From: Flavobacteriales bacterium
Lineage (GTDB): Bacteria; Bacteroidota; Bacteroidia; Flavobacteriales; BACL11
Assembly: GCA_012960835.1 (NCBI GenBank)
Contig: DUAL01000152.1
Span: forward strand, 1-26,338
Length of the DNA stretch: 26,338 nucleotides
Direction: 5' to 3'
Position numbers and translations under genes: made by a program. Of the stretch, positions 8,046 through 15,679 are shown piece after piece (position 1 is the stretch's first letter; each line of letters begins with the position of its first letter). Under the pieces are notes generated by a model. The model was not told the origin of the DNA and ran no database searches. It saw nothing but the letters and a program-made list of their open reading frames with translations.

Positions 8046-8057
8046 GATAAATAAAAA
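8046..8057 (-). terminator. Intrinsic terminator of the SRP RNA gene
   Basis: On the minus strand the closing stem of the SRP RNA (5' GGGCAAG with 3' CTTGCCC) is followed at once by TTTTTATTTATC. A G+C-rich stem plus T-run is the standard intrinsic terminator arrangement, here using the RNA's own terminal helix. Confidence 0.5.
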
Positions 8058-8154
8058 GGGCAAGCTACTTATATCGCACCGCTACAACCTAATACCCTTG
8101 CTACCTTCCGGTCCTGGGGGAGTTCATAGGGAGCTGGTCGTACAAGACTTGCCC
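8058..8154 (-). ncRNA. ffs: Small signal recognition particle RNA (4.5S type)
   Basis: The minus strand folds into one long hairpin of 97 nt. The 5' GGGCAAG (8154-8148) pairs with the 3' CTTGCCC (8064-8058). The conserved apical domain is plain: ACC-GGAA-GGT (8112-8103) is the capping GGAA tetraloop helix, flanked by the CAGG / AGCAAGGG internal-loop bases that bind the Ffh M domain. It is the bacterial short form without an Alu domain. The RNA pairs with Ffh and FtsY to target membrane proteins co-translationally. It is convergent with nqrF and divergent from the DUF4199 gene. The exact 5' end may lie a few bases upstream at the predicted transcription start. Identification is from the conserved apical sequence and fold. 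Confidence 0.93.
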
Positions 8155-8163
8155 TTAGGGGCG

Positions 8164-8171
8164 CAAAAATA
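8164..8171 (-). promoter_or_regulatory. -7 promoter element for ffs
   Basis: Minus strand reads TATTTTTG, a perfect TAnnTTTG match, ending 9 nt before the first base of the SRP RNA stem. The -33 region has no clear TTG. A short G+C-rich stretch (CGCCCC) lies between this element and the RNA start. Confidence 0.5.
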
Positions 8172-8218
8172 AGATTATTCTTAAAAGGGCTATGGAATTT
8201 TATAAATCTATTTTTGTT

Positions 8219-8226
8219 TATCTTTG
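8219..8226 (+). promoter_or_regulatory. -7 promoter element for the DUF4199-GT2-GT4 unit
   Basis: TATCTTTG, a perfect TAnnTTTG match, 27 nt upstream of the ATG at 8254. It overlaps the upstream in-frame TTG at 8224, which argues that 8224 is not the translation start. -33 is weak. Confidence 0.5.
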
Positions 8227-8253
8227 CCTGATTTAATTTTAAAAATTTTAAGA

Positions 8254-8775
8254 ATGAATATTAGAAAATTTGCAATGAACTATGGGGCGGTTTTAGGACT
8301 GTGCTTAGTTGCTATTGCCTCTGTAATGTGGAGTTTTGGGGTAGATGAGAATGATTCACTACTGCCTACTATTTTAAATAATGGATTGATTATAGCTGGA
8401 ATAACATATGCTATTATTCAGTTTCGAGATACTGAAACTGATGGTTTTATCTCTTATGGTGAATCCTTAAAATTAGGAACATCAGTTGCTTTTTTCTCCT
8501 CTGTAATTTTAGCTTTTTATACTTTTATTTTCATCAACTATATTGAGCCAAATACCCTAAATGAAATACTGGAAAAAGCGGAACAAGTTATTTTAGAGGG
8601 TAATCCAGAAATATCAGATGAAGAACTAGATTTAGCATTAGAGATGACAGGCAAATTTATACAACCTCACTGGATGCTAATATTAGGCGTACTTGGTGGT
8701 ACTTTTATGGGTTTTATTTATTCTTTAATTATCTCCATATTTGTTAAAAAAGACAATCCAAACGAAATAGCATAA
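8254..8775 (+). CDS. DUF4199 family membrane protein
   Basis: 173 residues from ATG 8254 (MNIRKFAMNYGAVLGL). Four hydrophobic segments are evident: GAVLGLCLVAIASVMW; ILNNGLIIAGITYAIIQF; the stretch from TSVAFFSS to FIFINYI; and WMLILGVLGGTFMGFIYSL. Between helices 3 and 4 is an acidic stretch of about 35 residues (EPNTLNEILEKAEQ and following). This layout matches DUF4199, an uncharacterised inner-membrane family common in Bacteroidota and often found just upstream of a GT2 gene, as here. Function unknown. Its stop shares one base with the next gene's first ATG (TAATG at 8773-8777), so translation is probably coupled. Confidence 0.82.
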   Translation: MNIRKFAMNYGAVLGLCLVAIASVMWSFGVDENDSLLPTILNNGLIIAGITYAIIQFRDTETDGFISYGESLKLGTSVAFFSSVILAFYTFIFINYIEPNTLNEILEKAEQVILEGNPEISDEELDLALEMTGKFIQPHWMLILGVLGGTFMGFIYSLIISIFVKKDNPNEIA

Positions 8776-9725
8776 TGATGAATATTAGTTTAGTAATCCC
8801 TTTATTTAATGAGGAAGAATCTTTGTCCGAATTATGCACTCAGATTGATAATGTAATGAGACAAAATAACTTTACTTATGAGGTTATTTTGATAGATGAT
8901 GGAAGCAAGGATAAATCCTGGGAAGTAATAGAGAAAATTACTACTTCCAATTCCAATGTAAAAGGCATAAAATTCAGAAGAAACTATGGTAAATCAGCTG
9001 CCTTAAATGTAGGATTTTCAAAGGTGAAAGGAGAAGTAGTCATCACCATGGATGGTGATTTACAGGATAATCCTAATGAAATCCCAGAACTTTACAATAT
9101 GATAGCAAAGGAGGGTTTTGATTTGGTTTCTGGCTGGAAGAAGAAAAGGTATGATCCTATTTCAAAAACTATTCCCACTAAACTATTTAATTGGGCAGCT
9201 CGCAAGGCCTCAGGTATTTATTTGCACGATTTTAATTGTGGGCTAAAAGCATACAAAAATGCAGTTGTAAAGTGCATTGAAGTGAGTGGGGAAATGCACC
9301 GCTTCATTCCGGTAATTGCTAAGTGGGCAGGTTTTTCTAATATTACCGAAAAAGTGGTGGAGCACCAAGCAAGAAAATATGGGGTTACCAAATTCGGAAT
9401 GGAGCGATTTATCAATGGATTCTTGGATTTGATGACCATTACTTTCGTAAGCCGTTTTGGCAAAAAACCAATGCATTTCTTTGGAGTCTTTGGCACTTTG
9501 ATGTTCTTGCTCGGGTTTGGAGTGTTTAGCTATATAGGAGGTGCTAAATTGTATGCCATGTTTGCTGATATTCCAGCTAAAAATATTGCCGAAATGTCCG
9601 GTTTTTATATCGCCCTTACTTCCATGATTATTGGTGCGCAACTTTTCCTTGCTGGCTTTATTGCCGAAATGATTTCAAGAAATTCAGCTGACAGAAATAA
9701 CTATCAAATAGAAAAAGAAAGTTAG
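8775..9725 (+). CDS. Family 2 glycosyltransferase, DPM1/GtrB-like, membrane anchored
   Basis: 316 residues (315 if the second ATG at 8778 is used). GT-A fold with ISLVIPLFNEEESL at the start, D41-D-G-S44, and the metal-binding D93-G-D95-L-Q-D-N-P. H151-D-F-N-C-G-L-K-A-Y160 and the QARKYGVTKFG stretch are typical of dolichol/undecaprenyl-phosphate sugar transferases. Two C-terminal membrane helices (about 233-255 and 276-300) match the GtrB/ArnC-like layout. The family transfers a sugar from a nucleotide donor to polyprenyl phosphate on the cytoplasmic face of the inner membrane. The sugar cannot be predicted. It ends in TAG at 9723-9725, in the same frame as the next gene, which starts one codon later. 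Confidence 0.9.
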   Translation: MMNISLVIPLFNEEESLSELCTQIDNVMRQNNFTYEVILIDDGSKDKSWEVIEKITTSNSNVKGIKFRRNYGKSAALNVGFSKVKGEVVITMDGDLQDNPNEIPELYNMIAKEGFDLVSGWKKKRYDPISKTIPTKLFNWAARKASGIYLHDFNCGLKAYKNAVVKCIEVSGEMHRFIPVIAKWAGFSNITEKVVEHQARKYGVTKFGMERFINGFLDLMTITFVSRFGKKPMHFFGVFGTLMFLLGFGVFSYIGGAKLYAMFADIPAKNIAEMSGFYIALTSMIIGAQLFLAGFIAEMISRNSADRNNYQIEKES

Positions 9726-9728
9726 ATT

Positions 9729-10856
9729 TTGAGTAAACGAAAAGTTATTATTATTGGCCCTGCATTTCCGTTTAGGGGTGGGATTGCTAACTTTAATAAT
9801 GCTTTGGCTCAGGCTTATCATGATAGAGGAGATAATATTACGCTCTATTCTTTTACACTTCAATATCCTAGTTTTTTATTTCCAGGAACTACCCAATACG
9901 AAACTGGAGAAGCCCCAAAAAATTTAAAAATAAAGACACTTATCAATTCAGTGAATCCTTTTAATTGGATTCAAGTTGCTCGTAAAATAAATAAGGAAAA
10001 TCCTGATTATATTATTATTAGATATTGGTTGCCTTTTATGGCGCCCTGCTTAGGGTCAATTGCTCGCTTATTGAATAAGAAAATCAAAATTTTAGCCATT
10101 ACAGATAATGTTATCCCCCATGAAAAGAGGATGGGAGACACTATCTTTACAAAGTATTTTATAAAAAGTTGTGATGCTTTTCTTACTCTTTCTGCTTCCG
10201 TCTTGGATGACCTTTCAAAGTTTACAAAAACTACAGTTAAAAAATATATTCCACACCCAATTTATGATGTGTTTGGAGAGAAAATAGCAAAGGAAAAAGC
10301 CATAAAAAATTTAGGGCTAAATCCTGAAGATAAACACTTATTATTTTTTGGTTTTGTACGCAAATACAAAGGATTGGATTTAATGTTACAAACTATGGCA
10401 GATAATCGCATAAAAGAAATGGAAATTAAACTCATTATTGCAGGAGAATTTTATGATGATAAAAAGGAATATACTGATATGATTAATGATTTAGGAATTG
10501 CAGATAATATAATTATGAAAAGTGATTTTATTCCTGCTGATAAGGTAAAAAGTTACTTTTGTGCTTCTGATATGATTACGCAAACCTATCGTACAGCAAC
10601 CCAAAGTGGCGTTACTCAAATTGCTTATTCTTTTGACAGACCAATGTTGGTTACTGATGTAGGTGGTTTGGCTGAAATTGTACCAAATAATAAGGTCGGT
10701 TATGTTACTTCTCAAAATCCAACTTCAATTGCTGATGCAATAGTTGATTTCTACACTAACAATAAAGAGGCAGAATTTACGATTAATACTGGTGCTGAAA
10801 AGAAACGCTTTTCATGGGGAAGTTTTGTTAATGGTATTGAGGATTTGATGTTGTAA
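9729..10856 (+). CDS. Family 4 glycosyltransferase (GT-B), TTG start
   Basis: 375 residues. The only sensible start is TTG at 9729 (SKRKVIIIGPAFPFRGGIAN follows): the frame is closed by the GT2 stop at 9723-9725, and no ATG or GTG lies near the conserved first beta strand. GT-B features: the glycine-rich N-terminal loop F-R-G-G-I-A at 15-20; FFGFVRKYKGLDLML at 206-220, with R211 and K214 as likely donor-phosphate contacts; and the C-terminal donor site QSGVTQIAYSFDRPMLVTD followed by VGGLAEIV at 311-318. Cytoplasmic, with no membrane helix. It probably acts with the GT2 next to it in building a surface glycan. Donor and acceptor are unknown. Confidence 0.9.
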   Translation: MSKRKVIIIGPAFPFRGGIANFNNALAQAYHDRGDNITLYSFTLQYPSFLFPGTTQYETGEAPKNLKIKTLINSVNPFNWIQVARKINKENPDYIIIRYWLPFMAPCLGSIARLLNKKIKILAITDNVIPHEKRMGDTIFTKYFIKSCDAFLTLSASVLDDLSKFTKTTVKKYIPHPIYDVFGEKIAKEKAIKNLGLNPEDKHLLFFGFVRKYKGLDLMLQTMADNRIKEMEIKLIIAGEFYDDKKEYTDMINDLGIADNIIMKSDFIPADKVKSYFCASDMITQTYRTATQSGVTQIAYSFDRPMLVTDVGGLAEIVPNNKVGYVTSQNPTSIADAIVDFYTNNKEAEFTINTGAEKKRFSWGSFVNGIEDLML

Positions 10857-10886
10857 AAATTATAATCATTTAACTTTTTTTCTTTC

Positions 10887-10894
10887 TATATTTG
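10887..10894 (+). promoter_or_regulatory. -7 promoter element for the MORN-mnmA-subtilase unit
   Basis: TATATTTG, a perfect TAnnTTTG match, ending 15 nt before the ATG at 10910, so the leader would be only about 10 nt. It overlaps an in-frame TTG at 10892, which is therefore an unlikely start. No clear -33 TTG. Confidence 0.5.
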
Positions 10895-10909
10895 CCAAAA
10901 AATAATTTT

Positions 10910-11572
10910 ATGAAGAAACTACTTTTATTTTTATTACTTATTCCTTTTTTATCTGTTAGTCAAACAGTTAATCAGGTGGATGCTAGTGGAAAAAAACAAG
11001 GAGTTTGGGTAAAGAAATATGAAAGCGGAGAAAAACGATATGAAGGAATTTTTAAGGATGATATTCCGCATGGTATTTTCAAATATTATTACAATAGTGG
11101 TGAGTTACAAGCAAGCAAAGAATTTTTTCATAAAGGTAAGGCAGCATCTACTCATTTTTATTATTTAAATGGCAAACTGAAAGCATCAGGGCTTTATGTA
11201 AATCAAAAAAAAGACAGCACTTGGAATTACTATAATGAAGATGAAATCCTTATTTTAAGCGAGCAATATAAAGCTGGTAATTTGTACGGAACGACAAAAA
11301 CATTTTATGAGGAAGGAGAATTGTATGAAGTTAAAAGTTGGGAAGAAGGAGTTGAGCACGGAAAATGGCAACAATATTATAAAACAGGACAATTAATTAT
11401 GAGCACGACTTACGAAAATGGAGTGTTAAATAGTAGTTATACGTATTATCATTCTAGTGGAGAAATTGACATTAAGGGCATGTATAAAAATAATGTACGA
11501 GTTGGCGAGTGGATATATTTTTCAGAAGAAGGAAAACAAGACACAATTATAAATTACAATGAGTCAAAGTAA
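10910..11572 (+). CDS. Secreted MORN-repeat (YwqK-like) protein
   Basis: 220 residues from ATG 10910. A Sec signal peptide (MKKLLLFLLLIPFLSVSQ) precedes about eight degenerate repeats of roughly 23 residues with the pattern G-x-W/K-x-x-Y-Y-x-x-G-E-L-x-x-x-x-x-Y-x-x-G. Examples are HGIFKYYYNSGELQASKEFF, HGKWQQYYKTGQLIMSTTY and VGEWIYFSEEGKQDT. This is the MORN-2 / 'YwqK antitoxin' repeat family. The toxin-antitoxin label in databases is not supported for Bacteroidota members, which are mostly exported proteins of unknown role. Its last 14 nt overlap the start of mnmA. Confidence 0.85.
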   Translation: MKKLLLFLLLIPFLSVSQTVNQVDASGKKQGVWVKKYESGEKRYEGIFKDDIPHGIFKYYYNSGELQASKEFFHKGKAASTHFYYLNGKLKASGLYVNQKKDSTWNYYNEDEILILSEQYKAGNLYGTTKTFYEEGELYEVKSWEEGVEHGKWQQYYKTGQLIMSTTYENGVLNSSYTYYHSSGEIDIKGMYKNNVRVGEWIYFSEEGKQDTIINYNESK

Positions 11573-12656
11573 AGGAAAAGTATTAATGGCAATGAGTGGT
11601 GGTATTGATAGTACCATGGCTTCATTATTACTGCATGAGCAAGGTTATGAAGTAATTGGTTTAACCATGAAAACATGGGATTATGAAAATTCAGGCGGAA
11701 GCAAAAAAGAAACGGGCTGTTGTAGTCTGGATTCCATAAATGATGCACGGCAATTGGCAGTGGATTGTGGTTTTCCTCATACTATTTTAGATATTCGTGA
11801 AGAATTTGGTGATTTTATCATTGATAATTTTGTGGATGAATATATTGCAGGACGCACACCAAACCCTTGTGTGCTTTGCAATACGCATATCAAATGGGAG
11901 GCACTTTTAAAAAGAGCAGATATGCTAAAATGCAAATATATTGCAACTGGGCATTATGCACAGGTTCATGAAGAAAACGGAAGGTTTGTGGTTTCCAAAG
12001 GATTGGATGAAAGTAAGGACCAATCCTATGTGCTTTGGGGGGTTACTCAGGAGTGTTTGAAGCGTACCATTTTTCCTATGGGAAAATTCCATAAAAAGGA
12101 CATCAAACAAATGGCAATTGATAGAGGTTATAAATCTTTAGCTGCAAAAAGTGAGAGTTATGAAATTTGTTTTATTCCTGATAATGATTATAGAAGTTTT
12201 CTAAAAAGAAGGGTAGAAGGTTTGGAAGAAAAAGTAAAAGGTGGTCATTTTGTTTCCACTGAAGGAGAGGTTGTCGGCAGGCATGATGGTTATCCTTTTT
12301 ACACTATTGGACAAAGAAAATTAGGGGTTTCATTAGGGAATAATCCTACTTATGTTGTAGGAATTAAACCAGAAACAAATACAGTGGTTGTGGGTACAAA
12401 AGAAGATTTAAAAAAGCAAGAAATGTATGTGCGAAACATCAACTATGTAAAGTATGCTGAAATTGAGGATGGTATGGAATGTTTAGTAAAAGTTCGCTAC
12501 AAACACAAAGGGGAAATGGCAACTATTACAAATGAGGGAAAGAATCTGAGAGTGCTATTTCATAAAAAAGTGGAAGGCATTGCTCCTGGGCAATCGGCTG
12601 CTATTTATGAAGGAAACGATTTAATTGCTGGTGGTTTTATTATGAAAAATGAATAA
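11559..12656 (+). CDS. mnmA: tRNA-specific 2-thiouridylase MnmA
   Basis: 365 residues, full length. MnmA adds sulfur to U34 of tRNA(Lys/Glu/Gln) using ATP and a persulfide donor. The PP-loop S13-G-G-I-D-S18 binds ATP. The catalytic cysteine pair is present: C107 in N-P-C104-V-L-C107-N, and C204 in E-I-C204-F-I-P-D. GHYAQV (131-136) and the C-terminal beta domain with FYTIGQRKLGVSLG are also family hallmarks. Extra cysteines C54-C55 (KKETGCCSLDS) and C104 are unlike the E. coli enzyme; they are typical of a subset of MnmA and could relate to the iron-sulfur cluster reported for some members. It overlaps the upstream gene by 14 nt and the downstream subtilase by 8 nt (12649-12656). Confidence 0.95.
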   Translation: MSQSKGKVLMAMSGGIDSTMASLLLHEQGYEVIGLTMKTWDYENSGGSKKETGCCSLDSINDARQLAVDCGFPHTILDIREEFGDFIIDNFVDEYIAGRTPNPCVLCNTHIKWEALLKRADMLKCKYIATGHYAQVHEENGRFVVSKGLDESKDQSYVLWGVTQECLKRTIFPMGKFHKKDIKQMAIDRGYKSLAAKSESYEICFIPDNDYRSFLKRRVEGLEEKVKGGHFVSTEGEVVGRHDGYPFYTIGQRKLGVSLGNNPTYVVGIKPETNTVVVGTKEDLKKQEMYVRNINYVKYAEIEDGMECLVKVRYKHKGEMATITNEGKNLRVLFHKKVEGIAPGQSAAIYEGNDLIAGGFIMKNE

Positions 12657-14277
12657 GTTCCTTTTTCTACTACTATTTCCTTTTTGTGTTTTTGCTCAGC
12701 AGGATTCCATAAGCTATAAATATTGGGTTTCTTTCACGGATAAAGACAATTCTAATTTCGATTTGAATATGCCAGAGGGTTTTCTCTCGCAAAGAGCAAT
12801 TGACAGGAGAGTTAATCAGGGGATTGATATAAAAATTCAAGATTTACCAATAAATAGCTGGTATGCCGATAGTATTGGTGATTTAGGCTTTGATATAATA
12901 AATCGTTCCAAATGGTTTAATGGAATTATGATTACTACTAATGATTCTACGCTTGTAAATCAGATTACTTTTCCTTTTGTAAAAAGTGTTTTCTACTTTG
13001 GGCAGTGGAACAAGAATAAATCCAATCAGAAAAAACAATCTAAGCTTGAAACTGATTTTAGCAAAGCAGATTATGGAGATGCTTATAATCAGTTAGCAAT
13101 GTTAAAAGGAGAGTTTTTACATAAAAGAAATTTGAAAGGAGAGGGGAAAGTAATAGCAGTTTTAGATGCTGGTTTTAGTAAAGCAGATGAAATGGATGCA
13201 TTTCAAAAACTTTTTGATGAAGGTAGGATTTTAGGGAGTTGGGATTTTGTAAGGCAAGAAGAAGGAGTTTATGAGGATCATTCCCATGGTATGATGGTTC
13301 TTTCCACAATGGGAGCAGAAAATAAAGGAGAAATAATTGGAACTTCCCCTGATGCCTGTTTTTGGCTTTTACGCACGGAAGATGGTGATACCGAGAATTT
13401 GATTGAAGAATACAATTGGCTTTGCGGGGCAGAATTTGCCGATAGTGTAGGTGCTGATATTATCAATTCTTCACTTGGTTATACCACTTTTGATGATGCT
13501 TCTCAAAACCATACTTATTCGGATATGAACGGCAGAACAACACCAGTAAGTATTGCAGCAAATCTTGCTAGCCGAAAGGGAATGATAGTGGTAAATTCTG
13601 CTGGAAATTCTGGTTCTAGTAGTTGGCATTATATTGGCGCTCCTGCTGATGCCGATAGCATACTTTCTGTAGGTGCTGTGGATGAGAATACTGATTTTGC
13701 ATGGTTTTCTTCTTTCGGCCCTACTGCTGATGGTAGAGTAAAGCCTACTATTGTAGCGCAAGGCGGTAATACCATTGTTGCTACTTCTGATAATGGGACT
13801 TTGACTGGAAATGGCACTTCTTTTTCTTCTCCAATTATTGCGGGGATGACTGCTTGTCTTTGGCAAGCCCACCCTAACAGAACGAATATGGAAATTATTA
13901 ATGCTATAATTTTGAGTGCGCATTTACATGAGAATCCGAATGATTCTTTAGGAAACGGTTTGCCTAACTTTGCTTTAGCTGATTTACTTTTAACAGAACC
14001 AAAAAACCAAACACAATCAGATGTGTTTGCTATTGTGCCAAACCCAATTACTGCAAATAGCCATATTTATGTTTATGCTGCCAACACTAATGCAATGAGA
14101 ATGGAAGTATATAATATAAAAGGAAATAGAATTAGTAAATTTAACTTTTCTCTCACGGCCCAAACCAACAATCAAATCAATCTCTCTTTTTTAAGAAAAA
14201 ATGCTGTTGGTGTTTATCTTCTGAAAATACGATTAGGAGGGCAAGAGTTTGTAGAAAAAGTAATTTTGGTAGATTAG
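12649..14277 (+). CDS. Secreted S8 subtilisin-like protease with T9SS sorting domain
   Basis: 542 residues. Signal peptide at 1-16 (MNKFLFLLLFPFCVFA), then an N-terminal prodomain-like region to about 160 (KYWVSFTDKDNS, SQRAIDRR). The S8 catalytic domain follows, with D173 (VIAVLDAGF), H213 (HSHGMMVLSTMG), oxyanion N320 (NSAGNSGS) and S391 (GTSFSSP). A Por-type C-terminal sorting domain at about 465-542 (FAIVPNPI, YNIKGNRI, KNAVGVYLLKI, FVEKVILVD) sends it through T9SS to the surface or medium. The catalytic set is complete, so an active protease is expected; its substrate is unknown. It starts inside the 3' end of mnmA. It is convergent with the FAH gene, with one base between the two stops. 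Confidence 0.92.
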   Translation: MNKFLFLLLFPFCVFAQQDSISYKYWVSFTDKDNSNFDLNMPEGFLSQRAIDRRVNQGIDIKIQDLPINSWYADSIGDLGFDIINRSKWFNGIMITTNDSTLVNQITFPFVKSVFYFGQWNKNKSNQKKQSKLETDFSKADYGDAYNQLAMLKGEFLHKRNLKGEGKVIAVLDAGFSKADEMDAFQKLFDEGRILGSWDFVRQEEGVYEDHSHGMMVLSTMGAENKGEIIGTSPDACFWLLRTEDGDTENLIEEYNWLCGAEFADSVGADIINSSLGYTTFDDASQNHTYSDMNGRTTPVSIAANLASRKGMIVVNSAGNSGSSSWHYIGAPADADSILSVGAVDENTDFAWFSSFGPTADGRVKPTIVAQGGNTIVATSDNGTLTGNGTSFSSPIIAGMTACLWQAHPNRTNMEIINAIILSAHLHENPNDSLGNGLPNFALADLLLTEPKNQTQSDVFAIVPNPITANSHIYVYAANTNAMRMEVYNIKGNRISKFNFSLTAQTNNQINLSFLRKNAVGVYLLKIRLGGQEFVEKVILVD

Positions 14278-14278
14278 T

Positions 14279-14890
14279 CTATTTTACTACAACCTTAAAC
14301 ATTTCTTTTTCACCAATAAACCCTTTTAGTATATCTCCTTTTTCTACTTTCCCTACTCCTGCAGGAGTTCCTGTAAAAAATAAATCTCCAATTTTTAGGG
14401 TATAGAATTTTGAGATATAGGAAATGATTTTGTCGAAAGAAAAAAGCATATCCTTACTGTTTCCTATTTGAACTTGCTCCCCATTTTTCTCTAATAAGAA
14501 AGAAATATCATTTAAATCTAATTCTGATTTATTGATAAACGATCTACTGATTTGTGCTGCTCCATCAAATCCTTTTGCTTTTTCCCAAGGAAGTCCTTTT
14601 GCTTTACATTCTTCTTGAATATCACGAGCCGTGAAGTCAATTCCTAAGCCAATTTGAGAATAATATTTGTGTGCAAATAGTTCCTCAATGTTTTTCCCAA
14701 TTTTATCAATTTTAATTATTAATTCTACTTCATAATGAATCTCATTAGAAAAATCAGGAATAAAAAAAGGATGTCCTTTTGGCTGAATTGCAGTTTCTGG
14801 TTTTAAGAAAAACAAAGGTTCAGTAGGAATAGTATTTCCTAATTCCTTGGCATGATTTGCATAGTTGCGACCGATACAGATAATCTTCAT
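14279..14890 (-). CDS. Fumarylacetoacetate hydrolase family protein
   Basis: 203 residues from ATG 14890 (MKIICIGRNYANHAKELGN). It is a short FAH-fold enzyme of the FAHD1/YcgM size class, a metal-dependent acylpyruvate hydrolase or oxaloacetate decarboxylase type. With the ATG as residue 1, the metal ligands are E54 and E56 (HYEVELII) and D85 (GLGIDFTARDIQ), and the C-terminal TGTPAGVG loop is present. Cytoplasmic. The preceding TTG at 14893 would add one residue and is not needed. It follows the exonuclease gene by 3 nt, so the two are probably co-transcribed. The exact substrate is not readable. Confidence 0.88.
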   Translation of the reverse strand: MKIICIGRNYANHAKELGNTIPTEPLFFLKPETAIQPKGHPFFIPDFSNEIHYEVELIIKIDKIGKNIEELFAHKYYSQIGLGIDFTARDIQEECKAKGLPWEKAKGFDGAAQISRSFINKSELDLNDISFLLEKNGEQVQIGNSKDMLFSFDKIISYISKFYTLKIGDLFFTGTPAGVGKVEKGDILKGFIGEKEMFKVVVK

Positions 14891-14893
14891 CAA

Positions 14894-15679
14894 TTAAGAC
14901 TTAAACTTTTTTTTAAGTTTCATTTCATCTGCAAAATTTCGCATCACATTTTTGGTGTATAAAGGGAAATCTGCTTGGTTAATCCAAGAAAAATAACCAG
15001 GATTTTCATTCCAGATTTGTTTAAGTGTTACTCCTCTATATTTTCCGAAACTAAGGACTTCTTCACCTTTATCGTTAAATCTTACAAATCCTGCCATATC
15101 TGCAAATTTTCCTCCTCTTTGAGAAAAATCAGCAAGGAAATTTACATCATTCTCTAGCTCCTCATATTTTTCTAATTGGGAAAGTAATACTTCATAAGTA
15201 GCAGTGGTATCCGCCTCAGCTGAGTGTGCATTGGTTAAATCTTTATCACAATAAAATTTATAAGCTGCAACTAAAGTCCTTTGCTCCAGTTTATGAAAGA
15301 TATTTTGAATGTCAACTGCTTTACGGTTTTCCATATCAAAATCAACTTCTGCTCTTAAAAATTCCTCAGCCAATAATGGAATATCAAATTTATTAGAATT
15401 AAATCCTGCTAAATCACAGTTGTGAATTAATTCAGAAATTTCTTTTGCAAGTTCTTTAAATGTAGGTTCATTGGCTATTTTTTCATCCGTTATTCCGTGT
15501 ATTGCAGTGGTTTCTGCTGGAATTGGGATAGTAGGATTTACAAGCCATGTTTTACTTTCTTTATTTCCACTTGGGAATACTTTTAGGATAGAAATTTCTA
15601 CAATTCTGTCCTTAGCCACTTGTATACCTGTGGTTTCCAAATCAAAGAAAACAATTGGTTTTTCTAATTTTAAATTCAT
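14894..15679 (-). CDS. DEDDh 3'-5' exonuclease (DnaQ-like) with C-terminal FGKYRG domain
   Basis: 261 residues. The RNase T/DnaQ fold spans about 8-172. Its acidic residues are visible: D13 and E15 (FFDLETTG), D99 (GFNSNKFDIPLL), and H152 with D157 (HSAEADTTATYEVL); H152 marks the DEDDh subclass. HGIT at 61-64 is also conserved. At about 208-250 lies a second small domain beginning SFGKYRGVTLKQIW with GYFSWI, like the DUF3820 / ExoX C-terminal domain. It probably trims DNA or RNA 3' ends in repair or proofreading. ATG start at 15679-15677. Its -7 element (15684-15691) leaves almost no leader. Confidence 0.9.
   Translation of the reverse strand: MNLKLEKPIVFFDLETTGIQVAKDRIVEISILKVFPSGNKESKTWLVNPTIPIPAETTAIHGITDEKIANEPTFKELAKEISELIHNCDLAGFNSNKFDIPLLAEEFLRAEVDFDMENRKAVDIQNIFHKLEQRTLVAAYKFYCDKDLTNAHSAEADTTATYEVLLSQLEKYEELENDVNFLADFSQRGGKFADMAGFVRFNDKGEEVLSFGKYRGVTLKQIWNENPGYFSWINQADFPLYTKNVMRNFADEMKLKKKFKS

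Noticed and set aside
9218..9641. Long open frames antisense to the GT2 gene
   Set aside because: They lie wholly inside a gene with intact GT2 motifs and encode compositions with no recognisable domain or signal.
10910..12656. Toxin-antitoxin module suggested by the YwqK 'antitoxin' family name
   Set aside because: The neighbour is mnmA, no toxin gene is present, and the repeat protein has a signal peptide. The family name is a misleading legacy label.
13471..13923. 150-codon frame antisense to the subtilase catalytic domain
   Set aside because: A mirror of the coding strand; Arg/Ser/Ile-rich with no domain, while the plus strand carries the full catalytic set.
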